DNA from: Rhizobium sp. P38BS-XIX
Lineage (GTDB): Bacteria; Pseudomonadota; Alphaproteobacteria; Rhizobiales; Rhizobiaceae
NCBI RefSeq assembly: GCF_012641435.1
Contig: NZ_JABAIJ010000009.1
Location: 124,001 to 188,000, forward strand
DNA length: 64,000 bases
Direction: 5' to 3'
Part shown: positions 53,388 through 61,393 of the stretch, piece by piece
Layout of the letters: each line of letters starts with the position of its first letter
Position numbering within the stretch: the first letter of the stretch is position 1
Notes under the pieces: model-generated
The model's database searches: none
The model's input: only the letters and a program-made list of their open reading frames with translations
What the model was told of the DNA's origin: nothing
Made by a program: the position numbers and the translations under genes

Positions 53388-54158
53388 CTAGAAAATGCCG
53401 CCATCGACGGTGATGGCCTGTGCCGTGATGCTGCCCGAGCAATCTGAGGCGAGAAAAAGTACCGGCCCGACAAGATCGGCGGCCTTCAGCACATGCTTCA
53501 GGCATTGTCGCTCGACGGTCTTCGCCATGCCTTCCTCGGTCAGCCAAAGCTCAAGCTGTCTCTCCGTCACGATCATGCCGGGCAGCACCGCATTGACGCG
53601 AATGTTTTCAGGCCCGAAACGGCCCGCAAAGCTCTTCGTCAGCCCGATGATGCCGGACTTCGCAGCCGAATAGGACGACAGAGCGGGCGGGTTCATCTTG
53701 AAGACGATCGAAGAGAAATTGATGATCGAACCGCCGCCCGCCGCCCGCATGCCGGGGGCTGCCGCCTGTGATACGAAGAAGACCTGCTTGAGATTGATTG
53801 CCTGGTTGTTGTCCCAATATTCCTCGGTTGTCGTGTCGATATCATGCCGGTCGTCCCAGGCGGCATTGTTGACGAGCACCCGGATCGCGCCGAGGTCGGA
53901 TTCGACCGCAGCAACGGTGTTCTTGATGTTCTCCACGTCGCGCAAATCGGTGTGATAAAAGGAAACGGGATGCTCGGACTGCGCCGAAAGCCTTTCGACA
54001 AGCGCCTTGCTCGGCGCTTCTGCGATGTCGATGAAGGCCACCTTCGCTCCCTGCAGGGCAAAGCCTTCCACAAGAGCCGCGCCGATGCCCGAGCCACCGC
54101 CGGTGATCAGAACGGTGCGGTCTTTCAGATCGGGAAATTGCGCCTGTATCGCAGCCAA
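53388..54158 (-). CDS. SDR-family dehydrogenase, likely galactose 1-dehydrogenase
   Basis: NAD(P)-dependent short-chain dehydrogenase of about 256 residues. The cofactor motif is VLITGGGSGIGAALVEGFA, NNAAWDDR follows, catalytic Ser is in INFSSIVFK, and the Tyr/Lys pair is YSAAKSG. Leader of an operon with dgoK, dgoA and an SMP-30 lactonase, so oxidation of D-galactose to the lactone (De Ley-Doudoroff route) is the likely role; related sugars such as arabinose or fucose are possible. I prefer a TTG start at 54158, since GGAGG stands seven bases upstream; an earlier TTG at 54182 has no comparable site. Confidence 0.85.
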   Translation of the reverse strand: MAAIQAQFPDLKDRTVLITGGGSGIGAALVEGFALQGAKVAFIDIAEAPSKALVERLSAQSEHPVSFYHTDLRDVENIKNTVAAVESDLGAIRVLVNNAAWDDRHDIDTTTEEYWDNNQAINLKQVFFVSQAAAPGMRAAGGGSIINFSSIVFKMNPPALSSYSAAKSGIIGLTKSFAGRFGPENIRVNAVLPGMIVTERQLELWLTEEGMAKTVERQCLKHVLKAADLVGPVLFLASDCSGSITAQAITVDGGIF

Positions 54159-54182
54159 GGTCTTTCCTCCGAGATCGATCAA

Positions 54183-54201
54183 AGTTCCATTATTTGGAAC
54201 T
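54183..54201. promoter_or_regulatory. Inverted-repeat operator candidate for IclR
   Basis: A perfect 7-5-7 repeat (AGTTCCA, TTATT, TGGAACT) sits in the gap between the divergent SDR operon and iclR, 25 bases before the SDR start at 54158. An additional GTGGAAT half-site follows at 54214. The size and AT-rich spacer are as expected for IclR-type operators. Confidence 0.6.
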
Positions 54202-54289
54202 GAATTTGACTATGTGGAATTATCCGATTACCCTTCCATCGTGTCAAGGTTGCCATGACGGCGCGAGTGATAAATGAGGAGAAGCGGTT

Positions 54290-55093
54290 CTGAATTCCGA
54301 AAGCGAAAAATCGAGCCATCGCCGCAATACGGAGACCGGAACGCTCGGCAAGCTCGTCGCGCTGCTGGATCTCGTTGGACTTGCCGATGGGCCGATGCGC
54401 TTCACCGACATCCTTTCCCTATCCGATCAGCCCCGCGGGACGCTCCATCGCCAATTGTCGCATCTCGTCGAGGAAGGGCTTCTGGAGGTCGATCGCGATG
54501 GCCGTTACACGATCGGCATCAGGCTTTTGAAACTGGCTTCGCGCAGCTGGTCGCGCAACGAGTTCCGGGCCCTTGCCGAACCGCATCTGCGCCGCCTTCA
54601 GGACGTCACGGGAGAGACGGTGCATCTGGGTATACTGCGAGGCTTTGAGGTGATCTATCTCGACAAGGTCGAAGGTCGGCAGTCCGTGCGGATGTATTCC
54701 CAGATCGGCAATGCGTCGCCTGCCTATTGCACCGGTGTCGGCAAGGCCGCCCTTTCGGTGCTTGACGATGCAGAGCTTGCCGAGCGGATCACCGCTATCG
54801 AGTTCCGGCGCTACACGGAGCATACGTTGTGCAGCAAGGCGGAACTGCTCGCGGCCATCCAGCAGATCAGGGCGCGGGGCTATGCATTCGATCGGGAAGA
54901 ACATGAGAGCGGCATATGTTGCGTGGCAGCACCCATCGGCACCGATCGCGACCATATGCTTGCCGGAGTGTCGGTCACAGGACCGGCATATCGCGTGACG
55001 ACGGCCAAGCTGGAGGAATGGGCACCGCTCGTGGTTTCCGCAGCCGACTCCATCATGGCCGATATGTACGACCGCATGGGACCGAAGCGATAA
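54290..55093 (+). CDS. IclR family transcriptional regulator (CTG start inferred)
   Basis: A 267-residue regulator with an N-terminal winged helix (LVALLDLVGLADGPMRFTDIL, then GTLHRQLSHLVEEGLLEVD) and the C-terminal IclR effector domain (VIYLDKVEGRQSVRMYSQIG, YCTGVGKAALSVL, GICCVAAPIG). The in-frame ATG at 54395 lies inside the helix-turn-helix and would destroy it. Upstream to the stop at 54275 the frame has no ATG, GTG or TTG; a CTG at 54290 stands eight bases after AGGAG. So a rare CTG start is inferred. The regulator is divergent from the galactose-type operon and most likely controls it. Confidence 0.85.
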   Translation: MNSESEKSSHRRNTETGTLGKLVALLDLVGLADGPMRFTDILSLSDQPRGTLHRQLSHLVEEGLLEVDRDGRYTIGIRLLKLASRSWSRNEFRALAEPHLRRLQDVTGETVHLGILRGFEVIYLDKVEGRQSVRMYSQIGNASPAYCTGVGKAALSVLDDAELAERITAIEFRRYTEHTLCSKAELLAAIQQIRARGYAFDREEHESGICCVAAPIGTDRDHMLAGVSVTGPAYRVTTAKLEEWAPLVVSAADSIMADMYDRMGPKR

Positions 55094-55410
55094 CAACCGT
55101 GAGCTTTTCGGCAACTGTCACGTAAAATTCGTCATTTTCACACTGGACCTTCGCGGAATTGCGTATTTATCTTAAATTTGATTGTTGAGATGTGCGTAAG
55201 AACTGCCATTATCTTCGAATGATTGCCGGGAATGCGAAGGAATTGGTGAAGTGCCGACCACACATTGCAGTAACGGACATTGAACCCCACGGAATCCTGT
55301 CAAATTTATATTTCGGCAAGTGCCGGTTATCTGGCGCTGCTACGATGATCCCAAAGCGGAAGAGACGGAAATTACGTATTTTTTCCTCTTTTACATAAAG
55401 AAGACTGATA
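55094..55410. other. AT-rich gene-free interval upstream of luxR-type gene
   Basis: About 320 bases, notably lower in GC than the neighbours, especially 55140-55200 and 55300-55400. It should hold the promoter of the LuxR-type gene. The only frame of any length (55192-55398) lacks a ribosome site and family pattern. Confidence 0.45.
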
Positions 55411-56148
55411 ATGGCGGCATTGGTGCAGGCAGGTGCATTCCCTCAAGGTGAGGATTACATCAAGGAAATCGGCAAGCTGAAAACACAGTTCGATGTGTTT
55501 CGTTTCATGAAGGGACTGGCAGAGGCCTATCGTTGCCGGGCTTTCATGGTCGTCAATCTGCCGGCGGTGACGTCCTTCGAATTGCAGAGCAATTCGGTTA
55601 TCAACAACTGGCCTGCCGAGCTTCTGTCGATCTACGATCAGGAAGGATTGCTGCCAACAAGCCCCGTGCTGCGACGCCTGCGCACGTCGACCTTGCCTTT
55701 CGTTTACGAGGTTGCATCCAGCCCGAACCGTGAAGAGCATAAATCTCAGCTCGTCATCGCCCTGTTCGAGCGGTTCCGCATGACGCGGTTCATCTATCTG
55801 CCCACCCACGATGCGTCGGGAATTCGCGGTGCGGTATCGCTGGCCGGGGATCGCGAAGCGTTTTCCTCCCAGGAAATCAAGGATCTCTTCTACATCGCCA
55901 TTCACGTCTTCGATCGCCTTGCGGAAATCCGCAGCCTCGATGTGCGCGTCATCGATGCCCTGACGGATCGCGAGATCGATTGTTTGAATTGGACTGCCGC
56001 CGGCAAGACGAGCGCCGAAATCGCCGATATCCTCTCGCTCTCTGAACACACGGTCAATCATTACCTGAACCGCGCCACCAAGAAGCTCGACACCGTCAAC
56101 CGCACGCAAGCCGTCGCCAAGGCCTTGCGCATCGGCCTGATCAAGTAG
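55411..56148 (+). CDS. LuxR family transcriptional regulator (autoinducer-binding-type), solo
   Basis: A 245-residue regulator with an N-terminal autoinducer-binding-like domain and a complete LuxR helix-turn-helix at residues 185-243 (LTDREIDCLNWTAAGKTSAEIADIL, SEHTVNHYLNRATKKL). In the ligand domain Tyr75 and Pro85 fit conserved positions, but the Asp that contacts the acyl-homoserine lactone amide is replaced by Ser84 (SPVL). No LuxI synthase is nearby. It is therefore a LuxR solo that may bind a different ligand or none. Its target is unknown. Confidence 0.88.
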   Translation: MAALVQAGAFPQGEDYIKEIGKLKTQFDVFRFMKGLAEAYRCRAFMVVNLPAVTSFELQSNSVINNWPAELLSIYDQEGLLPTSPVLRRLRTSTLPFVYEVASSPNREEHKSQLVIALFERFRMTRFIYLPTHDASGIRGAVSLAGDREAFSSQEIKDLFYIAIHVFDRLAEIRSLDVRVIDALTDREIDCLNWTAAGKTSAEIADILSLSEHTVNHYLNRATKKLDTVNRTQAVAKALRIGLIK

Positions 56149-56347
56149 CGACAGCATCGCCCCACCAAAACCAAAGTATGTCTCGCTTCATCGCTGCGCG
56201 ATGATCGTGATTCGAGCAGTCTGCTGCGCGAATTTTGTGCGTTGCGAATAAAATATGCTGAGACGTTGAGTGCGGGGATGCCGATGATCTTGGTTGAGCT
56301 TTCGCCAGACCGTTGAAATACAGCGATTTTTACAGTTTTGTGAAAAC

Positions 56348-56363
56348 TGGCACGCTTCCTGCT
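56348..56363 (+). promoter_or_regulatory. Near-consensus sigma-54 promoter
   Basis: TGGCACGCTTCCTGCT matches TGGCACG-N4-TTGCT with one mismatch (C for T at -14) and exact GG-to-GC spacing. Sigma-54 (RpoN) promoters in rhizobia serve nitrogen, transport and symbiosis genes and need an activator protein. Confidence 0.65.
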
Positions 56364-56426
56364 TTGTATATGGGAGAGGTCCAGAGGGGACTTTGATAAC
56401 AGCGCCGATCAACGCGCGCGGATCAA

Positions 56427-56528
56427 ATGGCCGTCGCCGACATTCTTGCCAAGCTTTCCGCGCAAGAGGTGTCGGCGGCGGCTGTTGCTTATTTGGCACG
56501 CGGGGCGAGATCGAAACCCATTACATAA
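56427..56528 (+). CDS. Possible 33-residue small protein downstream of sigma-54 promoter
   Basis: An open frame from ATG to TAA of 33 codons: helix-like start MAVADILAKLSAQEVSAAAV followed by AYLARGARSKPIT. Third-codon bases are mainly G or C as in the real genes around. No clear ribosome site (AUCAA precedes ATG). No family known to me. It may be a small protein or just part of a leader RNA. Confidence 0.3.
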   Translation: MAVADILAKLSAQEVSAAAVAYLARGARSKPIT

Positions 56529-56793
56529 AATTTTTTGCATTCGTGCCTTACTCATTCCCGCCACGTGCCCTATGTCGGCCCCCGAATACGTCTTTCCCGT
56601 TTGGGGAGACCGTTGCGGCTGGTAGGGTCATAGACCCGGCGGACCTGCCGGCCGCAACGAAGACGCTTTTTATGGCCAGCGCTCCGAATTTCGTTTGGCG
56701 AACTCCTGCCGCTCTACTATCTACACCGGATGGATATCTGGACGTCTGTGGCGAATGCCGCGGTCTGGAACAGAAGCGCGCAGTGAGGATAGA

Positions 56794-57948
56794 ATGTCTG
56801 ACATCACCAAGGAACAGGTGCTGGAAACGTTGAAGACGGTTCGAGGCCCGGACCTGGAGCACAATATCGTTGAGCTCGGCATGGTGTCGGATGTCTTCAT
56901 CTCGGACGGCAAGGTCTATTTTTCCATCACCGTACCTGCCGATCGCGCCAAGGATCTGGAGCCGCTGCGGCAGGCCGCCGAACGTGCGGTCAAGAATATG
57001 CCAGGCGTCAAGGGCGCTCTCGTGGCTTTGACCGCCGACAAGAAGGCCGGCGCGCCCGCTTCTCGGCCGGCTCCCTCACAGCCCGCTCCGCACGCCCATT
57101 CTCATCCGCATCCTCATGGACAGCAGCAACAGCCGCGCGCCGGCAAGCTCGGCGTTCCGGGCGTCGGCGCCATCATTGCCGTTGCCTCGGGCAAGGGCGG
57201 CGTCGGCAAGTCGACGACGGCGGTCAATCTCGCCCTTGGTCTGGCGGCCAATGGTCTGCGTGTCGGCATTCTCGACGCGGACATCTATGGCCCGTCCATG
57301 CCGCGCCTGCTGAAGATTTCCGGCCGTCCGACACAGATCGACGGGCGCATCATCAACCCCATGGAGAATTATGGCCTGAAGGTCATGTCGATGGGCTTCC
57401 TCGTCGAAGAGGAAACGGCCATGATCTGGCGCGGACCGATGGTTCAGTCGGCTCTTCTGCAGATGTTGCGCGAGGTTGCCTGGGGCGAACTCGACGTGCT
57501 TGTCGTCGATATGCCGCCCGGCACCGGCGATGTGCAACTGACCATGGCGCAGCAGGTGCCGCTGGCCGGCGCCGTCATCGTTTCGACGCCGCAGGATCTG
57601 GCTCTCATCGACGCACGCAAGGGTCTTAACATGTTCCGCAAGGTCGAGGTCCCCGTGCTCGGCATCGTCGAGAACATGAGCTATTTCATCGCTCCGGATA
57701 CCGGCGCGCGCTACGATATCTTTGGGCATGGCGGCGCACGCAAGGAGGCGGAGCGCATCGGCGTGCCGTTCCTCGGCGAAGTGCCGCTGACGATGGGCAT
57801 TCGTGAAACCTCCGACGCCGGAACGCCGCTCGTGGCCGCCGAGCCGAATGGAGTCGTGGCCGGCATCTATCGCGAGATCGCCGCCAATGTCTGGAAGCAA
57901 GTTTCAGGCTCTCCGCAGCGCGCTGCCCCCTCGATCGTGTTCGAATAA
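56794..57948 (+). CDS. apbC: Mrp/NBP35 family iron-sulfur carrier ATPase
   Basis: P-loop ATPase that binds and transfers Fe-S clusters to target proteins, 384 residues. An N-terminal MIP18/DUF59 domain (residues 3-85, VRGPDLEHNIVELGMV) is joined to the ATPase with deviant Walker A VASGKGGVGKSTTAVNLALG (near residue 130), IYGPSMPRLL and DMPPGTGDVQLT. The link between them is a His-rich stretch (HAHSHPHPHG). The CPHC-type cysteine pair seen in many ApbC proteins is not obvious (VENMSYFIAPDTG takes its place), so cluster binding may differ. Start at 56794 follows GAGGAT. Confidence 0.92.
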   Translation: MSDITKEQVLETLKTVRGPDLEHNIVELGMVSDVFISDGKVYFSITVPADRAKDLEPLRQAAERAVKNMPGVKGALVALTADKKAGAPASRPAPSQPAPHAHSHPHPHGQQQQPRAGKLGVPGVGAIIAVASGKGGVGKSTTAVNLALGLAANGLRVGILDADIYGPSMPRLLKISGRPTQIDGRIINPMENYGLKVMSMGFLVEEETAMIWRGPMVQSALLQMLREVAWGELDVLVVDMPPGTGDVQLTMAQQVPLAGAVIVSTPQDLALIDARKGLNMFRKVEVPVLGIVENMSYFIAPDTGARYDIFGHGGARKEAERIGVPFLGEVPLTMGIRETSDAGTPLVAAEPNGVVAGIYREIAANVWKQVSGSPQRAAPSIVFE

Positions 57949-58362
57949 TTCACAGAGGCTTTGCGGCTTTCTGTATAGCGACGGATTGTCTTGCCTGTAG
58001 CCTGTGCTATGACTTCGCAACATTACGGAATCTGCGGTGAAAGCACGCGATAAAGGGGTTGTGACTTGATTCTTTGCGAGCTTTGCTGCATATGCGCCGC
58101 CGGCGTGGAACTGGTCGGGCATTTCCGATGACCGCCCTCCGCCGAATGGTGGTTCTGTTTCGTCCGAGCAGGCAGCTTGGCCAGGACGGACGAAGGATTG
58201 GTACAGCAGCGCAATGGAACATAGACACGGATTCCCGGCCGGACGGGCGGGATACGACCGGGGTTTCATGAGCTTCTTTCATTGGCCATTGGGGGGAACG
58301 CGGCGGGCGCGCGCAACGTGCCGTGCCTCTAGCTGTGTCTCCGCTGCCCTGGGAGCGAGCAG
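57949..58362. other. 414-base interval upstream of corA-like gene
   Basis: Between two same-strand genes. I see no tRNA, no M-box or other riboswitch fold I can recognise, and no credible coding frame; a 66-codon frame at 58074-58271 has no ribosome site. It should hold the corA promoter and a long leader. Confidence 0.4.
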
Positions 58363-59340
58363 TTGATAACTGCCTATTGCTCAGACTCGAAGCCGCTCGA
58401 GCTGCCCGACCTTTCGGCCGCTGCCAGATTGCCCGACAACGCCGTCTGGATCGACATGGTCGACCCCACGCGCGAGGAAGAGGCCAATATCGAGCGTCTG
58501 CTCGGGCTTGAAGTGCCGACCCGCGAGGACATGAAGGATATAGAGCCGTCGAGCCGGCTCTATATCGAAAATGGTTCGGTATTCCTGACGGCGTCGTTGC
58601 TGTGGAGGGCCGACAGTGATCTGCCGACGTTGACCGATGTCGCCTTCATTCTGACGGGCCAACGCCTCGTCACCATTCGCTACGCACAGCCGAAATCGTT
58701 CGCGCTCTTCATAGCCGCCCTGCAGCGCATTCCCCAGGAGCGACGCACCGGCGTCGCGCTGCTCGCCAAGCTGCTGGAAACAATTGTCGACCGCACTGCC
58801 GAGATCCTTGAACAGACGGTGGCGAGTATCGATATATTGTCGGTGCACGTGTTCGGCGATCGAGTGAAGAAGATCCGCCGGCCGGCCAATTATCTGGAAG
58901 AAAAGCTCAAGGACATCGCAGGCTATCACCGCACGCTCAGCAAGCTGCGCGACAGCCTGAGTTCGCTATCCCGCGTGCTGACCTTTCTCAATGCCATCCC
59001 TGCCATGCAACAGGACCGCGAAGCCAAGGAGCTGTGTCGGAATGTCGCGCGGGATGTTCAATCCCTGTCCGAGCATGCATCTTTCGTCGCTGGGAACATC
59101 ACGTTCCTGCTGGATGCGTCGCTCGGGCTGATCAATATCGAGCAGAATGCCATCATCAAGATCTTCTCGATCGCATCGGTGGTGTTTCTGCCCCCGACGC
59201 TTGTGGCGTCTGTGTATGGCATGAATTTCGAGCTTATGCCCGAATTGCATTTCGCTTACGGCTACCCGGCTTCGCTGATGCTGATGGTCGTATCCGCCGT
59301 CATCCCGTTTTTCTTTTTTCGCTGGAAAGGCTGGCTCTGA
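58363..59340 (+). CDS. CorA-type divalent cation (magnesium) transporter
   Basis: Membrane transporter of 325 residues. The long N-terminal cytoplasmic domain is helical and charged; two membrane helices at the C-terminus carry the family signature YGMNF between them (VFLPPTLVASVYGMNFELMPE, then the last helix SLMLMVVSAVIPFFFF). The start is a TTG with GGAG seven bases upstream, which fits the CorA N-terminus. The GMN pore signature supports Mg or Co transport. The kup gene starts 17 bases after its stop and may be co-transcribed. Confidence 0.92.
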   Translation: MITAYCSDSKPLELPDLSAAARLPDNAVWIDMVDPTREEEANIERLLGLEVPTREDMKDIEPSSRLYIENGSVFLTASLLWRADSDLPTLTDVAFILTGQRLVTIRYAQPKSFALFIAALQRIPQERRTGVALLAKLLETIVDRTAEILEQTVASIDILSVHVFGDRVKKIRRPANYLEEKLKDIAGYHRTLSKLRDSLSSLSRVLTFLNAIPAMQQDREAKELCRNVARDVQSLSEHASFVAGNITFLLDASLGLINIEQNAIIKIFSIASVVFLPPTLVASVYGMNFELMPELHFAYGYPASLMLMVVSAVIPFFFFRWKGWL

Positions 59341-59357
59341 GAGTCTAGTGATCCTGA

Positions 59358-61259
59358 ATGTCTAACCAAACCGATCATTCTCCCGACGGGAAAATGAACC
59401 CTCGCAAGCTTGCTTACCTCGCCCTCGGATCGATCGGCGTTGTCTATGGCGACATCGGCACGAGCCCGCTCTATGCCTTTCGCGAGGCTCTCAAGCCGGT
59501 GGCGGCCGACGGACTGACGCGCGGCGAGGTCATCAGCGTCGTCTCGCTGATGTTCTGGACGCTGACCATCATCGTCACGATCAAATATGTCCTTTTTCTG
59601 CTGCGCGCAGACAATGACGGGGAAGGCGGCACGCTCTCCCTGCTGGCGCTGTTGATGAAGACGGCGAACGGGCATACGGCCGTTCTGATGCTGCTGGGCT
59701 TGCTCGGTGCGGCGCTGTTCCTTGGCGACGCGATGATCACGCCGGCCCTTTCGGTTCTTTCGGCCGTCGAAGGTCTGAAGCTCGTCACGCCGTCATTGTC
59801 TGACTATATCGTTCCCATATCCGTCGCGATCATGGCGTTGCTGTTTGCGATCCAGTCTCACGGCACCGGCGCTGTCGCCCGTTTCTTCGGTCCGATCACT
59901 GCGCTCTGGTTCATCATCATGGGCCTCGCCGGCATCATGCACATCTCGGATGACTACAGCATTCTGGCGGCTCTCAATCCCTGGTATGCGGTGAGCTTTC
60001 TGTTGAGAGAAGGCTTTCTCGGTGTCGTCGTGCTCGGCGCCGTGTTCCTGACCGTGACCGGCGCTGAAGCGCTTTATGCCGATCTCGGCCATTTCGGTCG
60101 TCGTCCCATTCAGTGGGCGTGGTTCGTGCTGGTTTTCCCCTCGCTGGCGCTCAACTACTTCGGTCAGGGCGCGCTCGTGCTGCGCGATCCCATGGCCATG
60201 TCCGACCCGTTCTTCCTGATGTTTCCGCATTGGGCGATCCTGCCGGTGGTCATTCTCGCCACTTTGGCGACGATCATCGCCAGCCAGGCGGTTATCACCG
60301 GCGCGTTCTCGCTGACGCGTCAGGCGATCCATCTCGGCTTCCTGCCGCGCATGGAAATCCTCTTCACGTCGGAAACCAACACCGGCCAGATTTTCCTGCC
60401 GTCGGTCAACACCATCCTGTTCTTCGGCGTCATCTTCCTCGTCTTGAGCTTCAAGACCTCGGATGCCCTGGCGACCGCCTATGGTATTTCCGTTACCGGC
60501 GCGATGGTCGTCACCTCGATCATGGCCTTCGAATTCGTCCGCGTCCGCTGGAATTGGACGCTGCCGATGGCTGCTGCCGTGCTGACGCCGCTGCTTCTTC
60601 TGGAATTCGTGTTCCTCGGCGCCAACCTGCTCAAGATCCATGATGGCGGCTACGTTCCGGTGCTGATCGCCACGGCCTTTACCGTCATCATGTGGACCTG
60701 GCGTCGCGGCACCGCGATCCTCATGGAAAAGACGCGGCATACCGATATCCCGCTCTCGTCCTTCGTCAGTTCCATCGAGCGCAAGAGCGACCACTCACCT
60801 GCGCATGTACCCGGCACGGCGATCTTCCTGACGAGTGACCCCGAATCCGCGCCTGCCGCCCTGCTGCACAATCTCAAGCACAATCATGTTCTGCACGACA
60901 AGAATGTGATCCTGACGATCCGCACCATCAACAAGCCGCGTGTCGCCCAGGAAGACCGCTATACGGTCGAAAAGGTTTCGGATCGTTTCTCCCGCGTCGA
61001 GCTGCGTTTCGGCTTCATGGAATCGCAGAATGTCTCGCAGGCACTCGCCACTTTGCGCAAGACCGGATTGAAGTTCGACATCATGTCGACGTCCTTCTAT
61101 CTCGGTCGCCGCAAGCTCGTGCCCGATGCGAAGTCTGGCATGCCGCACTGGCAGGATCGGCTCTACATCGCGCTCGCCAATGCCGCGACAGACCCTTCGG
61201 ACTATTTCCGCCTGCCGGCCAACCGCGTGGTGGAACTCGGATCGCACGTCATCATCTGA
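59358..61259 (+). CDS. kup: Low-affinity potassium transporter Kup
   Basis: K+:H+ symporter of 633 residues with 12 membrane helices in the first 440 residues. The N-terminus has LGSIGVVYGDIGTSPLYAFREAL, the family hallmark, then RADNDGEGGTLSLLALLMK and LGDAMITPALSVLSAVEGLK. The hydrophilic C-terminus ends FRLPANRVVELGSHVII. Rhizobia have several Kup copies; this one is complete. It follows the CorA-like gene closely and is followed by a clear terminator at 61283. Confidence 0.96.
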   Translation: MSNQTDHSPDGKMNPRKLAYLALGSIGVVYGDIGTSPLYAFREALKPVAADGLTRGEVISVVSLMFWTLTIIVTIKYVLFLLRADNDGEGGTLSLLALLMKTANGHTAVLMLLGLLGAALFLGDAMITPALSVLSAVEGLKLVTPSLSDYIVPISVAIMALLFAIQSHGTGAVARFFGPITALWFIIMGLAGIMHISDDYSILAALNPWYAVSFLLREGFLGVVVLGAVFLTVTGAEALYADLGHFGRRPIQWAWFVLVFPSLALNYFGQGALVLRDPMAMSDPFFLMFPHWAILPVVILATLATIIASQAVITGAFSLTRQAIHLGFLPRMEILFTSETNTGQIFLPSVNTILFFGVIFLVLSFKTSDALATAYGISVTGAMVVTSIMAFEFVRVRWNWTLPMAAAVLTPLLLLEFVFLGANLLKIHDGGYVPVLIATAFTVIMWTWRRGTAILMEKTRHTDIPLSSFVSSIERKSDHSPAHVPGTAIFLTSDPESAPAALLHNLKHNHVLHDKNVILTIRTINKPRVAQEDRYTVEKVSDRFSRVELRFGFMESQNVSQALATLRKTGLKFDIMSTSFYLGRRKLVPDAKSGMPHWQDRLYIALANAATDPSDYFRLPANRVVELGSHVII

Positions 61260-61282
61260 TCCTGATATAGCTATTGTTTTGC

Positions 61283-61307
61283 AGGCCCGGTGGATATCCG
61301 CCGGGCC
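61283..61307 (+). terminator. Rho-independent terminator after kup
   Basis: An 11-base GC-rich stem with one G-T pair and a loop of three bases (61283-61293 with 61297-61307), followed by TTGCATTTTTC, 24 bases after the kup stop. Confidence 0.85.
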
Positions 61308-61393
61308 TTTGCATTTTTCTATTGCGCAAGTAGCGCGTTGGCTTATTCAATTTAAACGGGAACTGGCGCTTTGTATTCCGGGGGGAGGGGCGA

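Larger units (their letters stand above)
56149..56793. other. 645-base interval with a sigma-54 promoter but no large gene
   Basis: Between the LuxR-type gene and mrp. It contains a near-consensus sigma-54 promoter (56348-56363) and, 63 bases beyond it, a 33-codon frame with coding-like composition (56427-56528). The rest, up to mrp, shows no recognisable gene. The mrp promoter is presumably in the right half. Confidence 0.5.

Noticed and set aside
54274..54648. ATG at 54274 with a good ribosome site, as a start of iclR
   Set aside because: It is out of frame with the IclR protein and gives an Arg-rich non-conserved product; would need a frameshift.
57949..58362. Magnesium (M-box) or other riboswitch upstream of the corA-like gene
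   Set aside because: No recognisable aptamer core; only a long leader without clear structure.
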